From: Chroococcidiopsis thermalis PCC 7203
GTDB lineage: Bacteria > Cyanobacteriota > Cyanobacteriia > Cyanobacteriales > Chroococcidiopsidaceae
Direction of reading: 5' to 3'
Length of the DNA stretch: 64,000 nucleotides
Assembly: GCF_000317125.1 (NCBI RefSeq)
Contig: NC_019695.1
Coordinates: forward strand, 4,204,336 to 4,268,335
In this document: piece after piece, positions 48,508-58,373 of the stretch
Numbering within the stretch: the stretch's first letter is position 1
Layout: each line of letters starts with the position of its first letter
Made by a program: the position numbers and the translations under genes
The notes under the pieces: model-generated
The model's database searches: none
What the model was told of the DNA's origin: nothing
Seen by the model: only the letters and a program-made list of their open reading frames with translations

Positions 48508-49024
48508 TCTGAATGTGAGACTCCCTCTAAAAGTAGTAGCTGAGTATGCTACTACTAGTTATCGCTAAATAGTAAACGAGCAGCCAACCATGAAATAGCA
48601 AGAGGTTGTGACATAGATATTTCACTGCTCTATTTGCTAGAAAGAACCAATTGATTTAATTGAACAATTGAGTTGCCAGTCATTTTAGTTCTCGCTTTAT
48701 TTGCTGTCATTATTGAGCAATCATTGAATTTTTAAGCTTGATTCGTGATATAAACGTTTATTTTTTCTATACCTAGAATAATCGATTTACTCTGATTGTA
48801 TTTACATATGTTAAAAAAATTAATAGTCAACTTTCTAGCTAAATTCATGGACGTGCATTAGCACATTTCAATCATGTAGACTTAATATTTTTTAATAGAA
48901 AATTTTCAGTAATTTAGTATACTCGCTGAATTCATTAAATTTACTTACGCAAAGGTATACTATATTTCAGATTAATTTTTTGAAAGATTTTTGCTTAATA
49001 AACTCAGTTGATTACGAATCCAAT
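48508..49024. other. AT-rich intergenic stretch upstream of the haemagglutinin-like gene
   Basis: Contains no supportable gene. At its edge is a 9-bp inverted repeat (AGTAGTAGC 48532-48540 / GCTACTACT 48548-48556, 7-base loop). On the - strand this reads as stem-loop followed by TTTT about 20 bases before the exoprotein start, so it could act as an attenuator or leader structure. The rest is poly-A/T-rich with many short inverted repeats of no obvious meaning. Confidence 0.45.
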
Positions 49025-49867
49025 CTAAAATTTAAAAAATAGATGCAGATTTCGTAAATACCTTGACTCATCTAATGTAGCTGGGATACCCAGCTTAAAA
49101 GAATGCTGACTCAGCTTTGAACCAATATTAATATTTAGGCTGTTGATGAAGTACCGATCGTATTCTTTAACAACCTGAATTTCGATCTCGGCTCTACTTT
49201 TTTCAAATACTACTTCAGTTGTATAGTTTGCAATAATCTTCCAGTACTTAGTTTGGTCTTGTTCGTGATATAAAATTTTCCATAAATTTTTTGGATGTAA
49301 GTCTGTTAGCACCCAAAGCCCAACACCGTTTTTCAAGCACCTGCTACTTGCTCGATAGTAAGTCAGTCTTCCAAAAATTTGAGAATGGGAATAAAAGATT
49401 TTTTGCAGCTCGTCTTTTCCTAAAGTTTTTAGCAGGTTGAATGAAGCTTTTCGAGTAAATTCGCAAAAATCCCAATCAGAAAAAATTTTAGGAATAACAG
49501 TATTTAAATATTCATCTAATTCCCGTTTGGTTTCCTCGAAAATCGTAAGATACTTCGGCAACTTCAGAAAAAGTGCTATAGAGAAGATAGCTACATAAGG
49601 AAGAGCTAATCCGTAAAACAATAGTTGAAAAACAAATTTATTTATTGCAGATACTTTTTTGATAAATCGCTGATAGTGACCTTTCCAAAAATAGGAAAAA
49701 TCTTCGTTACTACTCCTGTAAATAGGGTTATTTTTATAAGAAATTCGAGTGTTGCTGTTTCTACTAAGCTGACCGGAACGGTAAAGAGTTTTTTTGATAT
49801 TAAATACATTGATAATTAAGAACAAACAACCAGTTAATACTAACAAAATCAAAACAATAAGTTTCAT
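49025..49867 (-). CDS. Unrecognised membrane-anchored protein
   Basis: A 280 aa protein. There is a hydrophobic N-terminal segment (KLIVLILLVLTGCLFLIINVF, possibly a lipobox-like LTGC) and a second membrane segment around 80-105 (FVFQLLFYGLALPYVAIFSIALFL). The remainder is charged and rich in aromatic residues, probably cytoplasmic, with EETKRELDEYLNTVIPKIFSDWDF and a beta-rich end. I know no family for it. The gene is more AT-rich than its neighbours and lies between two exoprotein genes in the same direction, about 110 bases after the upstream one, so it could be a later insertion or part of the surface system. Confidence 0.6.
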   Translation of the reverse strand: MKLIVLILLVLTGCLFLIINVFNIKKTLYRSGQLSRNSNTRISYKNNPIYRSSNEDFSYFWKGHYQRFIKKVSAINKFVFQLLFYGLALPYVAIFSIALFLKLPKYLTIFEETKRELDEYLNTVIPKIFSDWDFCEFTRKASFNLLKTLGKDELQKIFYSHSQIFGRLTYYRASSRCLKNGVGLWVLTDLHPKNLWKILYHEQDQTKYWKIIANYTTEVVFEKSRAEIEIQVVKEYDRYFINSLNINIGSKLSQHSFKLGIPATLDESRYLRNLHLFFKF

Positions 49868-49977
49868 TGCTAGACCTTTTGTAGAATTCTAACTAAACTT
49901 TCTTAGCTGTCGAGTCGGATTTTGTAAAGCTCTACTTGCTCGAACTCCCATTTCTATTCAAAAAAAGTATATATAGT

Positions 49978-52900
49978 TTAAGATGAAGATTTGGTTATGT
50001 TACACTCAGGTAGTTTTTGCCAAGAACTATAGGCTGTATGAGTGGAAGAAGAGGCTATAAGTACAACATTGCCTTTTTTGTCAATCGCCCAACTTTGAGC
50101 TTCTACGATGGGAGCTGAGGTTAAGCTGGTAGAATTTGTCGAAACAGATGGAGTAGAGGGGCGATCGCCTTGGGGGTTAAGAGTCACCAAGTCTACCTGC
50201 ACCGCATCAGTGTTGAGAACATCTCCTGGATTTTGAGGCAAGCCACCGCGACCAGTGACAATAAATTCGCTTTGTGCTTGGCTGCTACCTGGAGTACAAG
50301 CTTGGGATACTTGGGTATCAACTGGCACGACTGGTAATTCTGATAATCCTTGATTGGGTTCGCCTTCGGGCGTGTCGATTTCTACAGCACCGTCTACGCC
50401 AAACTCCGATCTAGCGTTGATGTCACTCGTTGTTGGGGTTGGGCGATCGCGGTACTGAAGCCTAAAAATGCCTTGAGCCGTAATGTTAATATTACCCCCA
50501 CTGCCCTCAAAGGCATTAGCAATGATGTCGCTATTCTCAGAGGGGATGGCAAGAATAAATGTAGAGTCAATATTGATATTGCCACCATTGGCAGCATTAA
50601 GAGCCTCGGCAGATATAAGGCTGTTGTCGCGCATTCGCAGTAAGTCTAACTCTTGCAATGTGATATTCCCACCTTCACCTAGTCCAGTTACCGCTGTGAG
50701 TTTTCCTCGGTTTAGGAGAATGGAATTAGCTGTGACATCTAAATTGCCTGCTTGCCCTGATTCACCGCTTACCGTAACTTCCGCTCCATCTAGAACTTGC
50801 AACTGCCCAGTATTAATTGTCAAGCTTCCAGCACTTCCGGTAGCCCTAGTTCGAGCAAATAAGCCACTAGCTGGATCATCGGGATCGACTATTTCCGGTC
50901 CAAATTCAGTTAGTCGATTGAAGAACGTGGGATCGCTACCAGATAGAGTGATACTGTTTGTAGCATCGACAAAGATGTCACCAGCACTTCCGCTGCTAAA
51001 GGCAGTAGTAAGAATTTGTCCGCCATCAATCGCTTTAAGGGTGTTGGCGTTGATGAAGATATTACCGCCATCAGCCGCATTTCTGGTGCGTGCGCTCAAA
51101 ACCGCTCCATCCACTACACGCAGGGCACTCGTAGTAACTCTAATCTCTCCACCCTGACCGCTGGCTGTTGCCTCGGTACTACTAATTAAACCACTAGAGT
51201 ATCCACGTTCTAAAATATTTCCAGACAGAGAAGATCCACTTAGCCCCACCCCAGAAAGGGTGACAGAATCTATGGCATTAACCGAGATATTTCCTGCATT
51301 TCCTGTACCAAAGGTTTGAGATTGTAATTTAGCCCCATCAATCGCTTTCATCGATCGCGTTTGGACGTTAATATCGCCCCCATTCCCTACACCTCTCTGT
51401 CCCACAGCGCTAATTATAAAGCTATTGTCGAGAGAGACGGAATCACTAGCCTGCACAGAAATGCTTCCGGCATCCCCTTGTCCAAGAGTGCTGGAGTTCA
51501 GCGTTGCATTATTAATTAAGGAGAGAGATCGCGCTTGAATGTTGATGTTACCTCCTTGGCGATCGCTGCCTGCTGATAGTGCTACAACAGTGTTGATTCC
51601 GCTGGGAATACCAGTCCCCTGTCCGTCAAAGGAAACTGCATCGCCAGCATTAATCATTACATCTCCTGCATTCCCTAGCCCAGCGCTTGTAGCCAGTATT
51701 GTAGAGCTACCGCTGAAAGAGACAGAATCAGTGGCATTAACTTGAATATTCCCAGCATCCCCTTGTCCAAAAGTGCTGGAGTTCAGCGTTGCATTATTAG
51801 TCAGGGAAAGCGATCGCGCCTGAATGTTGATGTTACCACCCTTGCCTTTGCCTTGCGCCCTAAAACCGAGATTAATAAAGACATTACTGAGTGCGCTAGA
51901 GCTATCGAAGGAGACTGTATCATCAGCCTTTATGGTGACATTTCCCGCATTTCCTCCTCCAAACGTCAGAGCTTGCAGTCTAGAGCCGCTGCTGAAAGAA
52001 ACAGAATCGGTAGCATTAACTTGAATGTTTCCAGAATCTCCTTGTCCAAAAGTGCTAGTCGCCAATTGAGCGCCATCAGACAAGGAAAGCGATCGCGTTT
52101 GAATGTTAACATCAGCTCCATTCCCCATGCCTGAAGATGCTACGCTGCTCAGTACTCCGCTGTTGACTCCAGAAAAGGAAACTTTATCACTAGCTTGAAT
52201 CGATACACTTCCGGCGTTTCCTCGTCCATCAGTAGCAGAACCTACCAAAGCATTACCGATAATACTGAGGGAACCCGTTTTAATCTCTATATTTCCTGCA
52301 CTTCCAGTTGCCCCAGCACTTACTACATTGCTGATTCCGCTAGAGGAATCGGTGGAGCTTGTGCCTGAAATTGCCACTGTATCTGTGGCATCAATTTTAA
52401 TATTGCCTGCTTGAGTATCAACTGACCCTAAACCTGTCCCGACCCCAGCCACCAGGCTACTTCCTGCCGAAATATCTAGATTCTGAGCAAAGATGGCGAT
52501 ACTACCGCCACCAGTAGCGCTGACATTAACTCTAGCCCTATTGCTAAGAGATACATCTGCTCGCTGTAATTCTGTGGGAAAACTCAATCCTAAGTCACTG
52601 CCATTATTGCTTAACCCAACCGCTCCTGTATTTGCCACACCTGCTAATTCAACCTCACCCCCTGGAGCCGAGAGCCGTCCACCTTCTAAGTTGACATCAC
52701 CACCTACCAATAACAAACTCTTGCCTTGAGGTACTTCTAGTCCCCTTGAGTCTGCTGTAGAGCGATTGACGATCGCCCCAGCGTTAATTTGATTGAAGAA
52801 AAACGCATTAGGATTCACATTCAATAACTGGTTTGGCAGAGGTTCTCCTGGGTTGGCACTAAAAGTATCTCCATTAGCTAACCCAATTCCACTAGCTGTT

Positions 52901-53328
52901 GTCCCGACAAACGATCCGCTGACATCTAAACGGGCATTCGCTCCAAAAATAATTCCATTTGGGTTAATCAAAAACAAGTTAGCATTGCCCCCCGCTACAC
53001 CAAGCGTCCCTAGAATATTGGAGGGATTACCTCCTGTCACCCTAGTTAGAATATTTTCAATTCCAGCCGGATTATTGAAATAGGCTGCTCGTCCTGACTC
53101 TACATTAAATTCTTCAAAACTGTGAAATAAGTTAGCGCCTCTAGTTGCACCGCCATTAATAGAGTCAACCGTTCCTGTTGATGTCACTGTAGAATTTTCA
53201 TTACCTAGAGTGGTATCGGGCGTAATCTGGGCATAAGCGCAATTTTCCCAAAAAGCTATCGCCCCACTCAGCCCTAGAATAATCGTTCGCCCTAACTTCC
53301 AATTCCATCTGCGATCGCTTGTATCCAT
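49978..53328 (-). CDS. Filamentous haemagglutinin-like TpsA exoprotein, second copy
   Basis: An 1116 aa paralogue of the protein at 45388-48507. The signal peptide region is TIILGLSGAIAFWENCAYAQ. The TPS domain has NLFHSFEEFNVESGRAAYFN and NANLFLINPNGIIFG. A long beta-helix of more varied repeats follows (GNIQVNATDSVSFSG, GNINIQARSLSLTN), and the C-terminal block again has LPVVPVDTQVSQACTPGSSQ and FIVTGRGGLPQNPGDVL. The two share near-identical ends but different centres, as expected for diversifying adhesins. It should be secreted to the cell surface by a TpsB partner that is not encoded in the window. Confidence 0.88.
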   Translation of the reverse strand: MDTSDRRWNWKLGRTIILGLSGAIAFWENCAYAQITPDTTLGNENSTVTSTGTVDSINGGATRGANLFHSFEEFNVESGRAAYFNNPAGIENILTRVTGGNPSNILGTLGVAGGNANLFLINPNGIIFGANARLDVSGSFVGTTASGIGLANGDTFSANPGEPLPNQLLNVNPNAFFFNQINAGAIVNRSTADSRGLEVPQGKSLLLVGGDVNLEGGRLSAPGGEVELAGVANTGAVGLSNNGSDLGLSFPTELQRADVSLSNRARVNVSATGGGSIAIFAQNLDISAGSSLVAGVGTGLGSVDTQAGNIKIDATDTVAISGTSSTDSSSGISNVVSAGATGSAGNIEIKTGSLSIIGNALVGSATDGRGNAGSVSIQASDKVSFSGVNSGVLSSVASSGMGNGADVNIQTRSLSLSDGAQLATSTFGQGDSGNIQVNATDSVSFSSGSRLQALTFGGGNAGNVTIKADDTVSFDSSSALSNVFINLGFRAQGKGKGGNINIQARSLSLTNNATLNSSTFGQGDAGNIQVNATDSVSFSGSSTILATSAGLGNAGDVMINAGDAVSFDGQGTGIPSGINTVVALSAGSDRQGGNINIQARSLSLINNATLNSSTLGQGDAGSISVQASDSVSLDNSFIISAVGQRGVGNGGDINVQTRSMKAIDGAKLQSQTFGTGNAGNISVNAIDSVTLSGVGLSGSSLSGNILERGYSSGLISSTEATASGQGGEIRVTTSALRVVDGAVLSARTRNAADGGNIFINANTLKAIDGGQILTTAFSSGSAGDIFVDATNSITLSGSDPTFFNRLTEFGPEIVDPDDPASGLFARTRATGSAGSLTINTGQLQVLDGAEVTVSGESGQAGNLDVTANSILLNRGKLTAVTGLGEGGNITLQELDLLRMRDNSLISAEALNAANGGNINIDSTFILAIPSENSDIIANAFEGSGGNINITAQGIFRLQYRDRPTPTTSDINARSEFGVDGAVEIDTPEGEPNQGLSELPVVPVDTQVSQACTPGSSQAQSEFIVTGRGGLPQNPGDVLNTDAVQVDLVTLNPQGDRPSTPSVSTNSTSLTSAPIVEAQSWAIDKKGNVVLIASSSTHTAYSSWQKLPECNITKSSS

Positions 53329-53390
53329 GCTGGAAACTTGCCTTTTTAAAAAAAGCTATAATAATAAATCTTTTGCAAAAGCCCCTCATA

Positions 53391-53432
53391 ATCTGCGCTT
53401 ATCTGCGTTTATCTACGTTCTTATCTGCGTTT
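53391..53432. repeat. 10-bp tandem repeat (ATCTGCGTTT-like), four copies
   Basis: ATCTGCGCTT, ATCTGCGTTT, ATCTACGTTC and a fourth copy shifted by one base (TTATCTGCGT) follow one another upstream of the second exoprotein gene. This resembles dispersed short repeats seen between genes of cyanobacteria. No function is apparent. Confidence 0.6.
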
Positions 53433-53525
53433 GAATTTACAAAACACTTACTTTTGCAAGAAGTCTAATCCTTCGGTTTCTGAGAGAGCGATCGCATCCT
53501 CAATGCAGTTAAAGTTGTAATCTTG

Positions 53526-54398
53526 TCATACAAGGGCAACAACTGGTCCAAAAAAATCATTAGGAAGCCCACTTACCTGCCCGAGCGCTTCACTTGAAGC
53601 TGCCACTGGAGTCAAAGACGCGACCCCTTCCACAATCCCGATTAAGTCTCCAGAGGCAGTAGAAATGTTTAAATTTCCGTTGACCGTTTGAAAATTATAA
53701 TCTTGTGTTGAGCCTGGTAAAATAATCGCATCGTCCGGCTTTCCGAAGTTCTGAATTAGAGCATAATCAGTATTGCCCCCACCAACGTAAAATTGTCGAG
53801 GTGGAGAGTTTAATACACTTAAGCTGGGCAAGCCAAGGGCGAATCCATCTCGCCCTTCTCCGCCGATTAGGGTATCAACTTCGCCAACTCCAGCAACTGC
53901 TGCCGTACCCAGTAAAGTGTCGACGATATCAACTCCTGCGATGGCTCGAATACCTTGACCAAAGCCAGCGATCGTGTCATTCCCACTGGTTCCGGTAAAA
54001 GCACTATTGCGGTTCGCCTCAAATTGTCCAAACTGGATATAGTGTTGCAAACCAGAGCTATAGGTTCCAGCATCAACAGCCGCCGCTACATCTGGGTATA
54101 GGGCAAGGTAGTTAGTCTCGTTGAAAGCACCAGCCGAACGACGTTCAGCTTCTCCATACTGGATGTAGTGTTGTAACCCCGATTTAAAAGTTCCATTGCT
54201 AACAGATGTTGCTACATCAGGGTTAGCGCGTAGATAGAATTGTTCGTCGTAGTAAGGCGAGACTAGCACCCTGCCTTCAGCTAAACCTGTTTGTTGGAAG
54301 TGCTGTAATCCTGATGAAAAAGCTCCAGCATCAATAGCAGCTTTTACGTCGGGGTTATTTGCAAGATAATAATTTTCGTCAAAAATGGCAAAACTCAT
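53526..54398 (-). CDS. Repeat protein with RTX-like calcium-binding segment, probable type I secretion cargo
   Basis: I start at ATG 54398 (290 aa), because GGAG stands just before it and the first repeat begins at once. A start at 54482 would prefix 28 residues of no similarity. Three repeats of about 40 residues follow the pattern (F/Y)(D/N)E..YL..NPDVA..V..G...SGLQHY.Q.G. Next come GTSGNDTIAGFG and LIGGEGRDGF, RTX-type calcium motifs, and a beta-rich C-terminus ending FFGPVVALV. There is no N-terminal signal, as expected of proteins exported by C-terminal signals through type I systems. It lies 206 bases downstream of the HlyD gene on the same strand, so it may be a substrate of that exporter. 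Confidence 0.72.
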   Translation of the reverse strand: MSFAIFDENYYLANNPDVKAAIDAGAFSSGLQHFQQTGLAEGRVLVSPYYDEQFYLRANPDVATSVSNGTFKSGLQHYIQYGEAERRSAGAFNETNYLALYPDVAAAVDAGTYSSGLQHYIQFGQFEANRNSAFTGTSGNDTIAGFGQGIRAIAGVDIVDTLLGTAAVAGVGEVDTLIGGEGRDGFALGLPSLSVLNSPPRQFYVGGGNTDYALIQNFGKPDDAIILPGSTQDYNFQTVNGNLNISTASGDLIGIVEGVASLTPVAASSEALGQVSGLPNDFFGPVVALV

Positions 54399-54604
54399 GT
54401 TTTTCTCCGAAGAGTTGAGTGATTTTATTTCTCGCGAGAGTATTATAGGGATGAGAGCGAATGAAGTCAAACAACTAAGCATCCCGATCGCCTACTGCTA
54501 CAACTACTCGGATAAAATTGCTTGGCTCTCTTACGGCTTAAACCAAATTTGAAAAAGAAACCTAAAACATTTCTTCTCATAGGTTTACTAGCTCATTGTT
54601 CAAA

Positions 54605-55987
54605 TTACAGCTCTGCCATCAGCCTGGCTTTTCTCAGCAAGAATTTAAGCACAGTCTCTTCTCTAGAAATAATATCGACTGTACCCTCCATTCCCAGTTG
54701 AAGCGCACACTGGTGCTTATCCTTACCTAAAGTTAAGCTTTCTGGCTCAATCGATACCTGATAAAAAGAACTCGCAGCAGACGGTTTCCGATCTGCATCT
54801 ATAGCAGAAGTCGTATTATCGCTATTCCTGTACGGGACAATTGCATCTGGAGAAATTGCTTTAACTTTGCCTTTGAGAGTACCATAATCTGGATAAGGAC
54901 AAGCAGAAATTCTCATTTGTACGTTTTGTCCTTGTTTCACCTTGTTTTTATCCTGAAGTCCCACCATTGCTTTCACCTCCATAGGAGCATTGCTAGGGGC
55001 AATTTGGGCAATCTCCCCTCCAGCAGGCACAGTTTGACCAGGGTTCCGCAAGTTTAGCTTAGAGATAATACCGTCTGCCGTGGCAGTAATTATCGTCTGA
55101 GCCAGATCGATATTTACTTGTTGAAATTCACGGGAATCGCGCTCTAGTTGTTTTTGGAGTTCAATTCGTTGTCCGATCAGGGCTTGGCGTTCTTTATCTA
55201 ACGTAGCAATGGTGGCTTCTCCCGTAGCTTTTTCTTGAGCAATACGTTGGGAGGCGATCGCGGCTTCTGCATTACTAGGATTGAGCGCAGCTCGAACGCG
55301 CTGCAATTTGGCTTTAGCTGCTGCAACTGCTGACGAGTGCTGGCGCACAGCTAACTGTGCCTCTTCAAACTGATCTTGAGACAAGGCTCCTTGTTTGGCT
55401 ACACCTTTGTAGCGGTTGCGCTTTGTTTGGGCTGCTCTTAAACTGGCGATCGCTGCATTGACGTTCGCCTCGGCTTCTTTGACATCAGCAGTGGTAGTCA
55501 GAAGTTTGTCTCGATAGTCTCGGCTGCGATACGAGAGTTCAAATTCAGCAGCAGCAACAACGCGATCGATTCGGTCAGTTTCGGCTCCAATCTGGCGAGC
55601 GATCGCGCTAATTTGGGCATCAATCTGAATCAGTTGCAATCGGTTCTGTCCTATGTTACTTTGCAGTTGGCTCTTTTTGGTTTGCAACTTCGAGTTATCA
55701 ATAGTAGCAATAACATCCCCTTGTTTCACAACTTGATTTTCTGCAACAAAAACGCGCATCACCTGACCTTCTGTTGCAGCTTGAACCAGTCGCAATTCAC
55801 CAGTCGGACGGACGGTAGCCTGTCCTTTGACTGTCACCTTATATTTAGTCACAGAGGCAAGCGGGAGAGCTAACCCCACAGCAGTAACGGCGATCGTTGC
55901 GCCTATAGTAGTCCAACGACCGAGTGGTGGAAGGAAATCGTTGTCTTGAATTTGGGGCAGATAGTCCCCGTTGGAGTGGCTGAGCAT
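54605..55987 (-). CDS. HlyD-family membrane fusion protein
   Basis: A 460 aa protein with one N-terminal membrane helix (about 30-48, IGATIAVTAVGLALPLASV), a lipoyl-like half motif (ATEGQVMRVFVAENQVVKQGDVIATID), a long coiled-coil hairpin (110-290, rich in Gln, Ala and Glu), the second half motif (IITATADGIISKLNLRNPGQTVPAGGEIAQI), and a C-terminal beta-barrel. This is the periplasmic adaptor that joins an inner-membrane ABC exporter to the outer-membrane channel. Only 7 bases separate it from the exporter gene upstream, so they are translated as a pair. An outer-membrane TolC homologue is not seen here. Confidence 0.9.
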   Translation of the reverse strand: MLSHSNGDYLPQIQDNDFLPPLGRWTTIGATIAVTAVGLALPLASVTKYKVTVKGQATVRPTGELRLVQAATEGQVMRVFVAENQVVKQGDVIATIDNSKLQTKKSQLQSNIGQNRLQLIQIDAQISAIARQIGAETDRIDRVVAAAEFELSYRSRDYRDKLLTTTADVKEAEANVNAAIASLRAAQTKRNRYKGVAKQGALSQDQFEEAQLAVRQHSSAVAAAKAKLQRVRAALNPSNAEAAIASQRIAQEKATGEATIATLDKERQALIGQRIELQKQLERDSREFQQVNIDLAQTIITATADGIISKLNLRNPGQTVPAGGEIAQIAPSNAPMEVKAMVGLQDKNKVKQGQNVQMRISACPYPDYGTLKGKVKAISPDAIVPYRNSDNTTSAIDADRKPSAASSFYQVSIEPESLTLGKDKHQCALQLGMEGTVDIISREETVLKFLLRKARLMAEL

Positions 55988-55994
55988 GATAGTT

Positions 55995-58217
55995 TTATTT
56001 GCCGATCTCAGAGAATTTGCCGTTAGAGTGAGAATTGGAGGATTGCAGCACTAAACTATTTGTTAATGGTTCAATGGTGTCTAGAAAATCTAAGTGGTCG
56101 CCAGCAATGGAGCGCAGAGTATCTGGAGTTCCTTGGATTTTCAAACGTCCTGATTCTAGCAGTACAATCCAATCGGCTCGCTGGATAACTTTGGGGCGAT
56201 GGCTAATTAAAATTGTGGTTTTACCTCGGCGGTGGGAAAGCAGTCTTTCTAGCACTTGGGCTTCACTTACTGGGTCGAGAGCACCAGTAGATTCATCTAA
56301 AATCAGTACGGGTGGATCGGTGATAATGGCTCTGGCGATCGCCAATCTCTGCTTTTGACCGCCAGAGAGATTTGCCCCAAATTCTCCTAAAATCGTTTGA
56401 TATTTATCCGGTAGTTTACTAATAAACTCGTCTGCACCAGCAATTTCACAAGCCTGCACAATTTGTTCAAACTCAATTTGAGGATAGCCGAAACGGAAGT
56501 TATCAACAATTGAACGACTCCAAAAGTGGGGTTCTTGAGGTACTAACACCACCTGTTGCCGCAGACATTCTAGCGAAAGGTCTTGCTGATTATAAATGCC
56601 ATAGCGGATATTGCCAGACTGGAGGAAATATAAACCAGCAATCAGCTTGGCTAAGGTACTTTTACCACAACCGGATTTACCAATTAAGGCAATGGTTTGA
56701 CCGCCAGGGATAGTTAGGGAAAAATCTTGCAGCAGGTCAACTCTACCTGCATGGTGGAAATTAAGGTTGGTGCAAGTAATGTCTGCATTGCCCTTAATTT
56801 CTGCCCAAGGCTTTTTGAAATCTTTTTCGTCTTCTGGAGTAGCATCAATCACTTCTGTTAGCCGTTGGATGACAATCTGAGCGGTGATGAATTCATCAAC
56901 TAAACCAATTGCTGAACCCAAAAAACCGAGAAAGTTGCCACTCATGCCGCTAAAGGCAAGTAACTGACCGATACTTAAGGTGCGATTAATCACTAGATAT
57001 GAGCCTAACCACAGCAAGGCAATACTAGTGAAAGTGGAAATAATACTGGTAATTGTGCCGCTATACAGCCCCAACTTCATCGTACTCCAGCCTAAGTTAG
57101 CAAGGCGACCATAATTCGTCTGATACTCTTGCCAAGCTTGGGGTGTGGCTTGCGTGGTTTTTAGCACCTGAACGCCGCGAAAAGTTTCGACGAGAAAGCC
57201 TTGGTTTTCTGTACCTAAGACGATTTGATTGCGGGTTTTCTGTCGCAAGGCGGGCAGAAACAGCAGGTTGATGAGGGTGACAATAATAAAAGCGGCGATA
57301 GAAGCTAGAGTTAGTCCCCAACTGTAAAACAGCATAAAGCCCAAGGAAACCAAGGCAATAAAAAATTGGCTGGGTAAACCCAGGACAACTTCGGAAACTA
57401 GCTCATTGATGCGATCCACATCGGCAATGCGGCTGACAACTTCTCCACTACGTCGTCCTTCAAAGTAACTGAGGGGCAAGCGTAACAGTTGTCGTCCGTA
57501 TTCTAGGATCAATCCTAATTGCAACCTTTGTCCGAAGTGACCGATCAAATGAGACTGTACCAAACCGATCGCGCTGCTAAATAAACTCATGGCGATCGCC
57601 CCAATTGCCACGACGGTTAGCAGTTGGGTATCTCCCCGTACTAATACGTCATCGGTGAGTAGTTGCATCATCAAGGGAGAGACAAGCGAGAGCAGTCCGA
57701 TCGCAATATTGATCGCGATCGCCTGAGCGATAATAGCGCGATAAGGTAAAACTCGCTTGAGATAACCTCCAAAGCCCCCAACTTTGTCTTCGGGTTGCTG
57801 ATAAAACCGACTTTCATCTGGCTCTAGCAGCAGCATCACACCACTACCCCAACCTTCGAGCAATTCCTTACGGGTGAGGTAGCGGATACCGACTCCAGGA
57901 TCGGCAATGACATATTTTTTCCCTTTTTGCCCGTACAGAACTACCCAGTGGTAGCCTTTCCAATGAATGATGGCGGGTAGAGGGGCTTTATGCAAAGAGT
58001 CGAGTATTTGAGGAGACGCTTTAACTTTTCGTGTATTAAATCCAAGAACTTCGGCTCCTCGATAAAGTCCTAGTAAGGTTGTTCCTCGCGACCCTGTGCC
58101 AACCGCTTCCCGAATGCGACCGATCGCAAAGGTACGCCCGTAGTGTTTGGCGATCGTCGCTAGACAAGCTGCGCCACAGTCTTCTTCGCTATGTTGGAGT
58201 ATACTTTGATATCGCAT
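55995..58217 (-). CDS. C39-peptidase ABC exporter (PCAT, double-glycine leader processing)
   Basis: A 740 aa protein from ATG 58217. A TTG two codons earlier is an unneeded alternative. The N-terminal C39 peptidase has the catalytic triad Cys14 (EEDCGAAC), His90 (GYHWVVL) and Asp106 (ADPGVG). The transmembrane domain spans about 160-430. The ATPase has Walker A GKSGCGKST, signature LSGGQKQRLAIARA, and Walker B LILDESTGALD. Such exporters cut after the GG of leader peptides and export the mature cargo. Two short genes just upstream on the same strand have GG leaders. The full triad indicates an active peptidase, unlike HlyB-type exporters with a degenerate domain. Confidence 0.92.
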   Translation of the reverse strand: MRYQSILQHSEEDCGAACLATIAKHYGRTFAIGRIREAVGTGSRGTTLLGLYRGAEVLGFNTRKVKASPQILDSLHKAPLPAIIHWKGYHWVVLYGQKGKKYVIADPGVGIRYLTRKELLEGWGSGVMLLLEPDESRFYQQPEDKVGGFGGYLKRVLPYRAIIAQAIAINIAIGLLSLVSPLMMQLLTDDVLVRGDTQLLTVVAIGAIAMSLFSSAIGLVQSHLIGHFGQRLQLGLILEYGRQLLRLPLSYFEGRRSGEVVSRIADVDRINELVSEVVLGLPSQFFIALVSLGFMLFYSWGLTLASIAAFIIVTLINLLFLPALRQKTRNQIVLGTENQGFLVETFRGVQVLKTTQATPQAWQEYQTNYGRLANLGWSTMKLGLYSGTITSIISTFTSIALLWLGSYLVINRTLSIGQLLAFSGMSGNFLGFLGSAIGLVDEFITAQIVIQRLTEVIDATPEDEKDFKKPWAEIKGNADITCTNLNFHHAGRVDLLQDFSLTIPGGQTIALIGKSGCGKSTLAKLIAGLYFLQSGNIRYGIYNQQDLSLECLRQQVVLVPQEPHFWSRSIVDNFRFGYPQIEFEQIVQACEIAGADEFISKLPDKYQTILGEFGANLSGGQKQRLAIARAIITDPPVLILDESTGALDPVSEAQVLERLLSHRRGKTTILISHRPKVIQRADWIVLLESGRLKIQGTPDTLRSIAGDHLDFLDTIEPLTNSLVLQSSNSHSNGKFSEIGK

Positions 58218-58373
58218 CTTCAAGACCTACACCAACTAATAATTCGCTATTTGGACAGAGTATGAATCGTTCTATTGCTAGCTAAAAAATAGGGGCAAAA
58301 GCAAAATATGTCTCGCCCCTACCAGCTAAGAGCAGAACCCAAAGCTCATTCAGTGTATATACTTAGCTCAGAG

